64,000 nt of DNA from positions 372,001 through 436,000 of the forward strand of contig NZ_BCWX01000004.1 in assembly GCF_001894805.1 (NCBI RefSeq). The letters run 5' to 3'. The notes beneath the pieces are model-generated. The model was not told the origin of the DNA. It worked only from the letters and a program-made list of their open reading frames with translations, and made no database searches. Below, piece by piece: positions 8,507 through 17,969 of this stretch. This DNA is from Rhodococcus globerulus NBRC 14531. GTDB taxonomy: Bacteria; Actinomycetota; Actinomycetes; Mycobacteriales; Mycobacteriaceae. Position 1 is the stretch's first letter. Each line of letters begins with the position of its first letter. The translations under genes were made by a program, and so were the position numbers.

Positions 8507-10162
8507 TCAGTCGGAGGCAGGAATTCCGTTCGTTCGATCGTCGGACCCGACCGGTATCCGCGGAATCCGGCCGGTCGCGAACAGCGCCGCGACGGCAAGG
8601 AACGCTGCGACGGCAAAAGCAACACGCAGAGCTTCGAGTCTGGCCTCGGAATTGACGTCGACGATCGCCGCAGAAGTCTGCTCGTTCACGCCGGCCTGCG
8701 CCAAGGAGTCTTGAAGTTGGGTGGTCGAGAGGAATGGAACACCGGACACCATATTCGTCGTGGCTTGTTGCTGTACCGCTGCTGGAACAGCCGGATTGTC
8801 CTCGATCCCGGCAATTGCCGACGTTGTCAATGTTGCGATCAGCACCGAACCGATCAACGCCGTTCCCAGTGACGCACCGAGGTTGGTTGCAGTGTTCTGT
8901 AATCCACCTACTTCTGCGCTCTTGTCGTCCGGCAGCGCCGACACCGTGACGGCTCCGAGTTGTGACGACAGCGCCCCCAAACCGAACCCCAGGAACAACA
9001 TCGGAACCATCACGATCGCGGCATTTGCGCCCGGATCCATCCCGGCAACCAACAACAGGATGCCGACAATCATCGACAACAACCCGATGCGGACGACGCG
9101 ACGGGGATTCGCCGTCGGCCGGAGCTTCGGAATTCCGATCGCGGCCAGTACCAGGGCTGCCGACAACGGCAGGATTCGCACCCCGGTCTCGAGTGCGCTC
9201 AGTTCGAGAACCACGGACAGGAAAAGCGGCACCGCAAAAAACACGCCCGCTTGAACGAGGAATTGGGCAAAGAACATCGAAAGCCCACCTGTCAGTTGCC
9301 GATTCCTCAGCATGTCCGGATCGACAAGTGGTTCCTTGCCTACACTGACCAACCACGCTTCCCAGCGGAGGAAGCCGTAGACAACCAACATCCCACCGAG
9401 CAACAGCCACACGACCGGCGACATCCCCAGCATCTCCGGCCCTTGGGGTTTGGCCTGCAACCAACCCCATTCACTCGAACGCAGAACACCGAAAACGATC
9501 ATGCCGAGGCCTGCCACTGACAATAGGGAACCCACACCGTCGAGATGACCCTTGGTGGGGGCAACATCGGCAACCTTTCGCAACACCAACAAGATCGCAA
9601 CTACAAGGACGACCTCGCCGAGGAAGACATACCGCCACGACGCGAAAGTCGTGACAGCGCCACCGATCAGTGGTCCGACGGCAACTGCCATCGCTCCGGC
9701 GGCCGCTACCAATCCGTATGCGGCCGGTCGCTTTTCCGCCGAAAAGTTTGATGCCACCAGCGCCACGATCGCCGGCATGATCAATGCCGCACCGATCCCC
9801 TCGAGGAGCGACCATCCGATCAGCAACACGGCAAGATTGGGCGCGATCGCCGTCGTGAACGACCCGACCCCGTAGATGACCAGCCCCAACCCGAAGGCCC
9901 GCCGCCGGCCGATCATCGAACCGACTTTGCTGCCCGTGATCATCAGGGTCGCCATCACCAGGGTGTACAGCGTGATAGCGGTTTGGATACCGGTAATTGT
10001 GGTCCCGACATCCGCGGCCACGGTCGCCATCGAGACGTTCATGACCGAACTGTCGAGAGTCATCAAGAATTGGCCACATGCCAACACTGCGAGGACCAAA
10101 CCAGAACCTGCTTGTGTTGCCGATGTCTGCGCACGGGTCATCGCGAGGGAATACCCGAACAT
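8507..10162 (-). CDS. MFS drug/proton antiporter, DHA2 (EmrB/QacA) family
   Basis: 551 residues with about 14 hydrophobic segments, the size and helix count of DHA2 exporters. The N-terminal MTLDSSVMNVSMATV matches the motif D1 region (LDxTIVNVALP-like) and GSMIGRRRAF is the motif A loop. The start at 10162 lies 8 nt after the stop of the VWA gene, with a GAAAG site upstream; an internal ATG at 10141 is an alternative. The long hydrophilic loop near residues 460-520 is usual for the family. Its place directly downstream of the MoxR/VWA/SWIM genes suggests co-transcription, but a functional link is unproven because DHA2 genes turn up in many contexts. The substrate is unknown. Confidence 0.88.
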   Translation of the reverse strand: MFGYSLAMTRAQTSATQAGSGLVLAVLACGQFLMTLDSSVMNVSMATVAADVGTTITGIQTAITLYTLVMATLMITGSKVGSMIGRRRAFGLGLVIYGVGSFTTAIAPNLAVLLIGWSLLEGIGAALIMPAIVALVASNFSAEKRPAAYGLVAAAGAMAVAVGPLIGGAVTTFASWRYVFLGEVVLVVAILLVLRKVADVAPTKGHLDGVGSLLSVAGLGMIVFGVLRSSEWGWLQAKPQGPEMLGMSPVVWLLLGGMLVVYGFLRWEAWLVSVGKEPLVDPDMLRNRQLTGGLSMFFAQFLVQAGVFFAVPLFLSVVLELSALETGVRILPLSAALVLAAIGIPKLRPTANPRRVVRIGLLSMIVGILLLVAGMDPGANAAIVMVPMLFLGFGLGALSSQLGAVTVSALPDDKSAEVGGLQNTATNLGASLGTALIGSVLIATLTTSAIAGIEDNPAVPAAVQQQATTNMVSGVPFLSTTQLQDSLAQAGVNEQTSAAIVDVNSEARLEALRVAFAVAAFLAVAALFATGRIPRIPVGSDDRTNGIPASD

Positions 10163-10170
10163 GTGTTCTT

Positions 10171-11328
10171 TCAAGCAGGGCGATTTTTGTCTGCCCACGC
10201 ACCGACGTCGCCGCGCTCCAACGCCACCGCGAGTAACTCCGGGAACTTGTCCGGCGTACACGCAAAAGCAGGAATGCCCAGCCCGCCCAAAGCTGCGGCG
10301 TTGTCGTGATCGAACGAGGGTGCACCGTCGTCGGAGAGCGCCAGCAAGACCACCACCTGAACGCCGGCCGCTTTCATCGCGGCCATGCGCCGAAGCATCT
10401 CGTTGCGAATTCCGCCCTCGTACAGATCGGAGATGAGCACGAACATCGACTCGGACGGCCGTGAGATCAACGACTGGCTATAGGCGATCGCTCGGTTGAT
10501 GTCGGTGCCGCCACCCAACTGAGTTCCGAACAGCACGTCCACCGGATCCACTAATTTCTCCGTCAGATCAACCACCGCGGTGTCGAAGACCACCAGCGAC
10601 GTCTTCAGCGCGCGCATCGACGCCAGGACTGCGCCGAATACCGAGGCATAGACAACACTGGACGCCATCGAACCCGATTGATCGATGGCCAGTACCACGT
10701 CACGTTGTACGGCCGTGGATTTCCGTCCGTAGCCGATCAGTCGTTCCGGCACCACAGTGCGATACTCGGGCAGGTAATTCTTCAAGTTCGCCGCGATGGT
10801 GCGGTTCCAATCGATGTCTCGCAGCTTCGGATTGGACGTCCGGGCAGCACGATTGAGCGCCCCGGTCACCGCTGCTCTGGTCTTCTGAGCAATGCGCTCC
10901 TCCACTTCGCGCACCACCTTGCCCACCACCATCCGGGCGGTGGCCTTGCTGGCTTCCGGCATCACCTGGTTGAGGCTGAGCAGGGTGCCCACCAAGTGCA
11001 CATCAGGTTCGACGGCATCGAGCAGTTCCGGTTCCAGCAGCAGGTGCGTCAGTCCGAGTCGTTCTATCGCGTCCTTCTGCATCACCTGAACCACGGTGCT
11101 GGGAAAGTAGGTACGGATATCGCCGAGCCACCGTGCAACTTTTGGCGCCGACGCACCCAACCCCGCTGAGCGCCGAGTTCCCTTCGTTGGCTTCGAACTG
11201 TCGTAGAGAGCGGCCAGAGCGGCATCCATCTGCGAGTCTCCCGGCAAGCCGAGTCCGCCCGTCGACTCCTCTGCGGATTCACCCAGCATCAAGCGCCATC
11301 GCCGCAGCCGCTGCTCGTCTTCGCTCAT
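10171..11328 (-). CDS. VWA-domain protein of a MoxR/VWA/SWIM operon
   Basis: 385 residues. An N-terminal helical region (1-200) precedes a von Willebrand factor A domain (about 205-375). The metal-ion-dependent adhesion site is complete: DQSGS (Asp216, Ser218, Ser220), the threonine in GGGTDI and the aspartate in LISDLYE. This argues for a metal-dependent protein-binding role. VWA proteins commonly pair with MoxR AAA+ ATPases as substrate adaptors, and the ATPase is two genes upstream. The ATG overlaps the stop of the DUF5682 gene by 4 nt, so translation is probably coupled. No signal peptide or membrane segment is seen, so the protein is cytoplasmic. The target is unknown. Confidence 0.88.
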   Translation of the reverse strand: MSEDEQRLRRWRLMLGESAEESTGGLGLPGDSQMDAALAALYDSSKPTKGTRRSAGLGASAPKVARWLGDIRTYFPSTVVQVMQKDAIERLGLTHLLLEPELLDAVEPDVHLVGTLLSLNQVMPEASKATARMVVGKVVREVEERIAQKTRAAVTGALNRAARTSNPKLRDIDWNRTIAANLKNYLPEYRTVVPERLIGYGRKSTAVQRDVVLAIDQSGSMASSVVYASVFGAVLASMRALKTSLVVFDTAVVDLTEKLVDPVDVLFGTQLGGGTDINRAIAYSQSLISRPSESMFVLISDLYEGGIRNEMLRRMAAMKAAGVQVVVLLALSDDGAPSFDHDNAAALGGLGIPAFACTPDKFPELLAVALERGDVGAWADKNRPA

Positions 11329-13520
11329 GCGTTGACCCCCAAGATATCCGAAACGACAGCCATCGCTGCCCGGCCACGTCGTGCATCGGTCTCGACTGAG
11401 GTCTCGGTGACACGGCCACCGCGCACGGCCTGTCCGATCGCGCGCCGCTCCCCCGCCTCGAATGCACCGAACGTCCGGCGCAGCAACGGGAGGGTGTCGA
11501 TGAAATCCTGCTCACGCAGCTGCCCAACCCAACTGTCGATCAAGTCCAGTAGCGCTCGATCGTGCACCAGGACCAGCCCACCGCCGCCGAGGAAACCGTC
11601 GACCCACCCTGCCTTGTCCACTGGCGCGCTACCGATGGACAGCGCCCGTGACAACCGCTGCGCCGCATCGAATTCCGAAATCGATCCGGCATCACGGAGC
11701 AATCGGACCATCCGACCCGTCAGAATCCCGTTGACGTCGTCACGGTCGATGAGACCTGAGACCACCTTCAGCCATCGCACGATGGACTCCGGATGGTCGC
11801 GCATCAACACGGCCGCGTGCACCTTGTCGAGATGATCACGGAACTCTTCGGCGCTCGCGTCGTCAAGTCCGGTAACCGCCACCGGCAGGCCGGTGCAGAT
11901 TCGAACCAACAGTCCGTCGGCAACTTCCGTCAGAGCAGATACGTCGGTACCGCGCACGTCACCGTAGCGCAGGGTGCGTGTGAGTATCGGCAGCGCTGCC
12001 ATCAGATGTGTTACGTCATGATCAAGAGCTGCAACAGTTTTGACACTCGTCAGCACCCGGGTCAGCGCGTCCGGAAGATCAGCGAGGAGGCACTGTTCCA
12101 AGAGTTCGATCAGCGCAGCGAGCGCAATATCGGGTGCCTGAACTCGTGCCTCGATTTTGGCCGCAGCTCCGACCGATACCGTTGTTCCCCACAGCGATGC
12201 CTCGATCACCGACACCGCAAATTCCGGCTTCCATTGCAATGCCCACGTTTCCCGGAAGGTACCCGTAGAACGCACTTCGTCCTCCGCCGGCACACCCCAG
12301 TCGATATCGAGGAGAGCCAACCTGTGCAGGAATCGTGAACGCTCGACGTCGATGTCGCGGCGCAAGTCCAGATCAAGGTTCTTCGCGCCCGCCTGTTGCT
12401 TGAGACGCAGCGTTTTTGCCCTGGCCCGCAAGTCTGCTTCCAGCGGAACCGTCGGAGTTTCTTCAGGCACTTCACCCAAAGACTCGCCGACCACCAATTT
12501 TCGGGTGATCAGATCGAGCAGCACGTCGTTACCGTCGCACATCACCGACCTTGTCGCCTCTGTCACTTCCGACAAGCCGGCCAGAGGCCGAGAGCGTATG
12601 ACTGCCAATGCTTCTGCCAGTCTCACCGCTTCGATGACGTGTGCACTCGAGATCGGCAGATCTTCGGCGCGAAGCACCCGGGCAACCTTGGTCAGCCAGC
12701 GGGCAACAGTCTTGTCCTGCGCTGTGAACAGGTGGTGATACCAACCCGGCGAGGTGATCCCCGCGCCGTACCCCGATACGGACGCCAGTCGCGAATGCGT
12801 CCAGGGAACCCACGTCAACGACGTCTTGATCTTGGTCATTCCCTTGAGGATTCGAGCATCCACCGAAGCGGGACCGAGCGGGCCCACCAACGCGGGCGCA
12901 TGCCACGCACCGCACACGACGGCCACTCGCTGCGCGCCGTCCTTGAGTGTTTTTCGCAGCACCTGACGCATGTACGCCTCACGGTGCGCCGTCTCCTCGT
13001 CAATCGGCACGGTCTCCCGAAGTGCCGCCATCGCATCGGTGATCGCATCGAAGACATCCGAGCTGCCTGTACCCGAGTTGGATTCGATGACGGAATCCCA
13101 CCAACGCTCGGTGTCGTCGTAACCTGCAGCCGCAGCCAACTCGGCTAGTGGGTCTCCTTCACGCGTGCTCAGTTCAGGCCGATCTGCCAACATGTTGTAC
13201 GCGGGTAGGTCGCAGAAACGTGCCTGCACACCGTTTTTCGCAGACCAGTCAAGGGCCTGCCATTCCGGCGAAAACACCGCAAACGGCCAAAATGCGGCCT
13301 TCGACGGTTCGCCCGTCGCATACGCCAACAGAGCAACCGGTGGCGACATGGTTTCCGATGCCGCCAGCATTACCAGTGGATCTGCATCCGATGGACCTTC
13401 GATCAGGACAACTTCCGGAGCAAACTCCTCCAACCCGCGCCGAACGGCACGCGCCGAGCCCGGCCCGTGATGACGGATCCCGAAAACTCGGACCCTGCTG
13501 TCCTGCATGGCAAATGTCAC
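11325..13520 (-). CDS. DUF5682 family protein
   Basis: 731 residues, cytoplasmic. The N-terminus carries the family signature VFGIRHHGPGSAR followed by a VVLIEGPSDAD strand, and later the motif VVCGAWHAPAL. These resemble the GxxH and E/H positions of TraB/erythromycin-esterase-like folds, but I cannot assign a catalytic activity. The rest is mainly helical. The start at 13520 overlaps the MoxR stop by 4 nt (ATGA), and its own stop overlaps the VWA start by 4 nt, giving tight coupling on both sides. An internal ATG at 13508 is less likely because it would break that overlap. Members of this family are, from memory, regularly found beside MoxR, VWA and SWIM genes. Confidence 0.85.
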   Translation of the reverse strand: MTFAMQDSRVRVFGIRHHGPGSARAVRRGLEEFAPEVVLIEGPSDADPLVMLAASETMSPPVALLAYATGEPSKAAFWPFAVFSPEWQALDWSAKNGVQARFCDLPAYNMLADRPELSTREGDPLAELAAAAGYDDTERWWDSVIESNSGTGSSDVFDAITDAMAALRETVPIDEETAHREAYMRQVLRKTLKDGAQRVAVVCGAWHAPALVGPLGPASVDARILKGMTKIKTSLTWVPWTHSRLASVSGYGAGITSPGWYHHLFTAQDKTVARWLTKVARVLRAEDLPISSAHVIEAVRLAEALAVIRSRPLAGLSEVTEATRSVMCDGNDVLLDLITRKLVVGESLGEVPEETPTVPLEADLRARAKTLRLKQQAGAKNLDLDLRRDIDVERSRFLHRLALLDIDWGVPAEDEVRSTGTFRETWALQWKPEFAVSVIEASLWGTTVSVGAAAKIEARVQAPDIALAALIELLEQCLLADLPDALTRVLTSVKTVAALDHDVTHLMAALPILTRTLRYGDVRGTDVSALTEVADGLLVRICTGLPVAVTGLDDASAEEFRDHLDKVHAAVLMRDHPESIVRWLKVVSGLIDRDDVNGILTGRMVRLLRDAGSISEFDAAQRLSRALSIGSAPVDKAGWVDGFLGGGGLVLVHDRALLDLIDSWVGQLREQDFIDTLPLLRRTFGAFEAGERRAIGQAVRGGRVTETSVETDARRGRAAMAVVSDILGVNA

Positions 13521-14617
13521 CCGGTGACCTCGCGGCAGGCCCGGTAGAAGTCGGACCAGTCGCCTCGTTCACGCACCACGGCCTCTAGGTATTCGTTCCA
13601 CACCACGCTGTCCGCTACCGGGTCCTTGATCACCGTGCCGAGAATCCCGGCCGCGACGTCTGATGCGCGCAGGACACCGTCACCGAAGTGCGCGGACAAC
13701 GCCAAGCCGTTGGTGACCACCGAAATCGCCTCTGCTGTTGACAGCGTCCCGGATGGGGACTTCAGCTTTGTCCGACCATCTGCCGTGGTGCCGGAACGCA
13801 ATTCGCGAAATACGGTGACGACTCGACGAATTTCCTCAGCCGCTGCCGGAACGAGAGGCAACTCCAGCGCCGCACCCAATTGTTCGACCCGCCGGGCCAC
13901 AATGGCCACCTCGTCTTCCTCGCTGGCAGGCAGAGGCAGAACGACGGTATTGAATCGTCGACGCAATGCGGAGGACAGATCGTTGACACCACGGTCGCGG
14001 TCGTTGGCAGTGGCGATGAGGTTGAAGCCCTTGGCCGCCTGCACTTCCATACCCAATTCGGGCACGGGAAGCGTCTTCTCGGACAGGATCGTGATGAGAG
14101 CGTCCTGCACGTCGGCCGGGATGCGCGTCAACTCCTCGACTCGAGCGATCTTCCCGGTTTCCATCGCGTTCATCACCGGCGAGGGCACCAACGCGCCGGC
14201 GGTAGGGCCTTCGGCGAGCAGACGCGCGTAGTTCCAGCCGTACCGGATGGCTTCTTCGGGTGTGCCGGACGTGCCCTGAACCAAGAGCGTCGACGCCCCC
14301 GATATCGCAGCCGAAAGGTGCTCGGACACCCAGGTTTTAGCGGTTCCCGGCACTCCGAGCAAGAGCAGTGCGCGGTCGGTCGCGAGCGTCGCGACGGCGA
14401 CTTCCATCAGCCGACGCGGGCCCACGTACTTGGGAGAAATGACGGTACCGTCCTCGAGAGTGCCGCCCAGCAGGTACGTGACGACCGCCCAGGGTGAGAG
14501 GTTCCACGACGGTGGCCGCGGACGCGTGTCGGCCGCCGCCAGTGCGGCTAACTCATGTGCGTATTCCTGCTCGGCGTGCGGACGCATCAGTGAGGTCGGA
14601 TCAACAGTGGCACTCAT
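13517..14617 (-). CDS. MoxR-like AAA+ ATPase
   Basis: 366 residues. Walker A is GVPGTAKT at 88-95. The Walker B region reads IARVEELTRIPADVQDALI, where the usual Asp-Glu pair is Glu-Glu. Sensor 1 is NLIATAND and the arginine finger region is SSALRRRF, both typical of the MoxR clade. MoxR ATPases act as oligomeric chaperone-like remodelers, usually with a VWA partner that brings in the client. The first codon overlaps the DUF5691 stop by 4 nt, and the last overlaps the DUF5682 start. The client and physiological role are unknown. The conserved surroundings make this the energy module of the operon. Confidence 0.9.
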   Translation of the reverse strand: MSATVDPTSLMRPHAEQEYAHELAALAAADTRPRPPSWNLSPWAVVTYLLGGTLEDGTVISPKYVGPRRLMEVAVATLATDRALLLLGVPGTAKTWVSEHLSAAISGASTLLVQGTSGTPEEAIRYGWNYARLLAEGPTAGALVPSPVMNAMETGKIARVEELTRIPADVQDALITILSEKTLPVPELGMEVQAAKGFNLIATANDRDRGVNDLSSALRRRFNTVVLPLPASEEDEVAIVARRVEQLGAALELPLVPAAAEEIRRVVTVFRELRSGTTADGRTKLKSPSGTLSTAEAISVVTNGLALSAHFGDGVLRASDVAAGILGTVIKDPVADSVVWNEYLEAVVRERGDWSDFYRACREVTG

Positions 14618-16098
14618 GTGAGCTCCTCGAGCAGTGTCTTGCGGTGGACAATGGCGTTGGCGGTCTTGACAAAAGCTTGCTGCCAGTCGAGATCACGGGC
14701 ACGTTCCGCGGCCCGGCCGAGCACGGTTACTGCGCTGTACGGGAAACTGGCCTGCGCAAGACGCAGCGACTCGGAGTACTTGTAGCGGGAGAACTCGGCA
14801 GATCTGGCCCCGCCATCTGCACGCCTGGCCGCGGCGCGTTCCCACTGCGCCACCACGGAGGCTGTGATGTCGTCCGGCCACGGGCGAGGCAGCGTCTGGA
14901 AGATCGCCGCCCGGTCCGGATGCAGGATGTTCGCGTCACCAGTTCCAGACAAGAGGAGATCGGCCAGATCGCGCGGCGGAATCATCGGGAGCAGGCGCCT
15001 GTCGGTGGACAGACCACGCGTGCGGAAAATCGCCTGAGCCCATTCCGAGTTATGTTGGAGTACAGCGGCCGTGGACCAGGCGTCGTGAAGGATCGGTTCC
15101 CAGGTTCGGTCGAGACTCAGGTTCAGAACTGCCGACGGTTGACCGATCATGTTGTTCCACAAAGATAGTGGAGCTGCACTGATCGCCTGCCGTACGTACT
15201 CGGCGCGGTAATCGGTGTGTGGGTTGGGCCGATCCTCGATCCCGTCGCGCTTCGCAGCCGCATCGATTTCTTCGGGGGCCTCGACCACAAGTCGCACACC
15301 GGACTGTGTTCGTTCGATCCGCACCCATTCCTGGACGCGCCGAGCCATACGTTCACCGAAAGGCGACTGCGGCAGTCGGGCGAGAACCGTCGCTGCTTCA
15401 CGCCGGACATCCTTGCGCCTGTCGTCGAGGGCGCGTTCGAGCAAGGGCACGTCATCGGCACTCAATCCGGTGACGAGAGCTGCGACAAACGCTGCTTTGT
15501 GTTCTCCCCGTTCCGTTTCCCAGGATTGTGTCAGCTCTTCCGACGCCTGCGCCGGCTCGCTCCGGCGGGTATCGGCCAACCACCGGAGGCGTTCTGCCGG
15601 CGTTCCGTGCCGCCACCCGTCGACGCCGCCGCCGTGACCGCGAATCAGAATGGACCACTCCGGATTTCGGGTTGCCAGCCACTGTCCGCGCTCGCCGGCG
15701 ATTCGCAGGATTCTCTCACGGTAGACCTCACCGGCTCGCGCATACGCCAATAGTTCCGCGACCAGATGATCCGGTGCCCGGAAGTTTCGCTCGAGCGCCA
15801 GCGCAAACCACTCGTCGAGCAGCGTCGCCTTGGCAGCCAGCATGGAAAGCAGATGCGCAGAAGACGATTCGGGGAGAACCAGCCGCGGATCGTCCTCCGC
15901 GGGCACAGGCAGATCGGCAGTGACGGAACCTGCTCCCCCGGCGCGGTAGGCCCTGGCCAGCGCCGCCGCCTCCAGCAGCACTACTGCCGGATCGCCGCCA
16001 AGTCGCGTGGCAGCCGAACGGACATCGACCGGAAGATCATCGAAACTCGCTGCTGTACGCGATGTTCCGAGCAGAGCCGCCGACATGAGAGTGCTCAC
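14614..16098 (-). CDS. DUF5691 family HEAT-like protein
   Basis: 494 residues when started at the GTG at 16098, which overlaps the SWIM gene stop in a GTGA junction; a longer frame to 16209 lies inside the SWIM gene and is not needed. The N-terminus STLMSAALLGTSR is typical of the family. The body is rich in short amphipathic helices (LLERALDDRRKDVRREAATVLARL resembles a HEAT repeat in its central part), suggesting a protein-binding scaffold. No catalytic motif or signal peptide is visible. It sits between the SWIM and MoxR genes with 4-nt overlaps at both ends, as expected for a subunit or adaptor of the MoxR/VWA assembly. The molecular function is unknown. Confidence 0.82.
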   Translation of the reverse strand: MSTLMSAALLGTSRTAASFDDLPVDVRSAATRLGGDPAVVLLEAAALARAYRAGGAGSVTADLPVPAEDDPRLVLPESSSAHLLSMLAAKATLLDEWFALALERNFRAPDHLVAELLAYARAGEVYRERILRIAGERGQWLATRNPEWSILIRGHGGGVDGWRHGTPAERLRWLADTRRSEPAQASEELTQSWETERGEHKAAFVAALVTGLSADDVPLLERALDDRRKDVRREAATVLARLPQSPFGERMARRVQEWVRIERTQSGVRLVVEAPEEIDAAAKRDGIEDRPNPHTDYRAEYVRQAISAAPLSLWNNMIGQPSAVLNLSLDRTWEPILHDAWSTAAVLQHNSEWAQAIFRTRGLSTDRRLLPMIPPRDLADLLLSGTGDANILHPDRAAIFQTLPRPWPDDITASVVAQWERAAARRADGGARSAEFSRYKYSESLRLAQASFPYSAVTVLGRAAERARDLDWQQAFVKTANAIVHRKTLLEELT

Positions 16099-17402
16099 AG
16101 TGCCATCACCTGACCATTCACGAATACCGAGAATGCCTCGATGTATCGTGCATTCCACGTTCCGCAGACACTCACCGGATGCCCACCGGAAATGCCGAGG
16201 AGTGTCCACATCATGCGTGAATCACCTTCTGCCGGAAGCGCTGAACCGGACTTGTCCACCAGAAACCACGATCCGTCGACATACGACGGCGTCACATCGG
16301 TGACCACAACCGGCCACGACCGCAACCACGGATCAGCGCTGACTGCGTCGGTGTAGTGCTCCAGCGCCGCCGCAATGTTCCCCGCCGGCAGAGTCGTGAA
16401 CGGCTCCGCCTCACCATGTGTTGCTCCGAGTCGTGCCCGCAGCGCCGCCGCACCGGGATAGAAGTGCAGGTCTGCGTCGACCACATGTCCGACAGGCGGT
16501 ACGCCACCCGAGAAGTTGGGAGAACCGTGGGAGAAGTCGAGCAAAATCGCCCAGCGTCCCGTAGCTCGCCCCAGGAGCCACGTGGTGCGGGTGAAGAGCC
16601 GCTTCTCCTCCGTGATGCGTGAACCCATCACCATCCAGAGTTCGCGAACAGCAGGCAGTTCCATCACACTCTCGGTGGACACCGGGTATCCGACGTGCGC
16701 TCGCACCGAATCCCGAAGTGGACCGGGAAGTTGGTCCATTCTCTGATGCGCAACAACAAGGAGATGCAGGCGTACGAGTTCACCCAACACCAGCTCGGGC
16801 CAGTTCTCCGCCCCGGCCACCGCCCCGGCCAGCGACCGGAGCGCTCCGGCAACCCCCGGCGCCTGCGCGTCGACCATGCGTGCGGCCACTCCGTCGAGCG
16901 CTTCCCAGGAGATATCCATCGATGCCAGGCCACCACGTATCTGGTCGGTGATCCACAGGTCCAATTCGACCAATCCGCTTGCCACTCGTTCGGCGCGTTT
17001 CTGGGCTGTGGCCGGATCGGCAACTGCCTTGGCGGCAGGTACCGGTTGCTGTGCGGCCTTCCCCTCCCGTTGTGCCAACCACTCCGCAGCGAAGTCGAGC
17101 GGTTCCGATCCCACCGGGACGCGTCCGGTCGACCATTCGAGAAGAAGGCCGAGCGCGTGCTTGCACGGGAACTTGCGGCTGGGGCACGAGCACTTGTAGG
17201 CGGGACCGCTCAGGTCGATTATCGCCTGGTAAGGCTTCGATCCGCTGCCCTGGCACAGTCCCCAGAGGCCGTTCTCGACCTGCCCGGTCTGCGACCACGA
17301 ACCGGCCAGTTTCTGCGCAGCTGCCAACGAGGAGGCGTCGGGAGCTACCGATGCCACCTGCCCGGCAGTCCACGGCGAAGTCACTCGAACACCGTAGGTC
17401 AC
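16095..17402 (-). CDS. SWIM zinc-finger protein, first gene of the MoxR/VWA operon
   Basis: 435 residues from the GTG at 17402. The SWIM signature is KCSCPSRKFPCKH, giving Cys71, Cys73, Cys80 and His82, a zinc-binding CxC-xn-CxH module used for nucleic-acid or protein binding. The C-terminal two thirds is mixed alpha/beta with no recognised domain. The start is uncertain: an ATG at 17471 (MPTSFFELC) and more distal starts are open in frame. GTG at 17402 is favoured because the downstream protein aligns with typical family N-termini (VTYGVRVTSPWTA), but its ribosome site is weak. It heads the operon and is divergent from the DGPF gene, with about 150 bp between the two starts for promoters. 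Confidence 0.82.
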   Translation of the reverse strand: MTYGVRVTSPWTAGQVASVAPDASSLAAAQKLAGSWSQTGQVENGLWGLCQGSGSKPYQAIIDLSGPAYKCSCPSRKFPCKHALGLLLEWSTGRVPVGSEPLDFAAEWLAQREGKAAQQPVPAAKAVADPATAQKRAERVASGLVELDLWITDQIRGGLASMDISWEALDGVAARMVDAQAPGVAGALRSLAGAVAGAENWPELVLGELVRLHLLVVAHQRMDQLPGPLRDSVRAHVGYPVSTESVMELPAVRELWMVMGSRITEEKRLFTRTTWLLGRATGRWAILLDFSHGSPNFSGGVPPVGHVVDADLHFYPGAAALRARLGATHGEAEPFTTLPAGNIAAALEHYTDAVSADPWLRSWPVVVTDVTPSYVDGSWFLVDKSGSALPAEGDSRMMWTLLGISGGHPVSVCGTWNARYIEAFSVFVNGQVMAL

Positions 17403-17552
17403 GCTGCCGACACCACCGCTTTCAGACGCTTCACCAGCACATACACAAAGCTCGAAAAAACTTGTCGGCATGATGTCGAGAATCCGTGGCTTGCTACGTC
17501 CCTGTAGTGAAGTGCGACCAGAATGGTGGCACCAACCCCGAGGAGAAACACG

Positions 17553-17960
17553 ATGGCCAAGTACCTGCTTCTCAAGCATTACCGCGGCGCTCCGGCGTCG
17601 GTCAACGACGTTCCCATGGATCAGTGGACACCGGAAGAGATCACGGCCCACATGCAGTACATGCAGGACTTCGCGGATCGGCTCGAGGGGACGGGAGAGT
17701 TCGTCGACGGTCAGGCTCTTGCCCCTTCAGGAACATTTGTCCGGTACGACGGCGAGGGTCGACCGCCCGTCACCGACGGCCCGTTCGCGGAGACCAAGGA
17801 CCTCATCGCCGGCTGGATGGTGATCGACGTCGACAACTACGACCGTGCCGTCGAACTGGCGGGTGAGTTGTCGGCAGCACCCGGAGCCGGCGGAAAGCCG
17901 ATCCACGAGTGGCTCGAAGTGCGCCCCTTCTTGACCGCACCACCCGCGATCACCGACTGA
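17553..17960 (+). CDS. YCII/DGPF-domain protein, partner of an ECF42 sigma factor
   Basis: 135 residues with a ferredoxin-like alpha/beta YCII fold. The family motif is visible as TDGPFAETKDLIAGW in the middle of the protein. The start at 17553 follows GAGGAGAAACACG, a strong ribosome site; the frame is open upstream but the extra ten residues are not conserved-looking. The gene lies 9 nt before an ECF sigma factor with a C-terminal extension, the hallmark arrangement of the ECF42 group. In Streptomyces, ECF42 factors are known to control DGPF genes, so this gene is a probable sigma target as well as its neighbour. The biochemical role of DGPF proteins is unknown. Confidence 0.9.
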   Translation: MAKYLLLKHYRGAPASVNDVPMDQWTPEEITAHMQYMQDFADRLEGTGEFVDGQALAPSGTFVRYDGEGRPPVTDGPFAETKDLIAGWMVIDVDNYDRAVELAGELSAAPGAGGKPIHEWLEVRPFLTAPPAITD

Positions 17961-17969
17961 CCTCGACAG

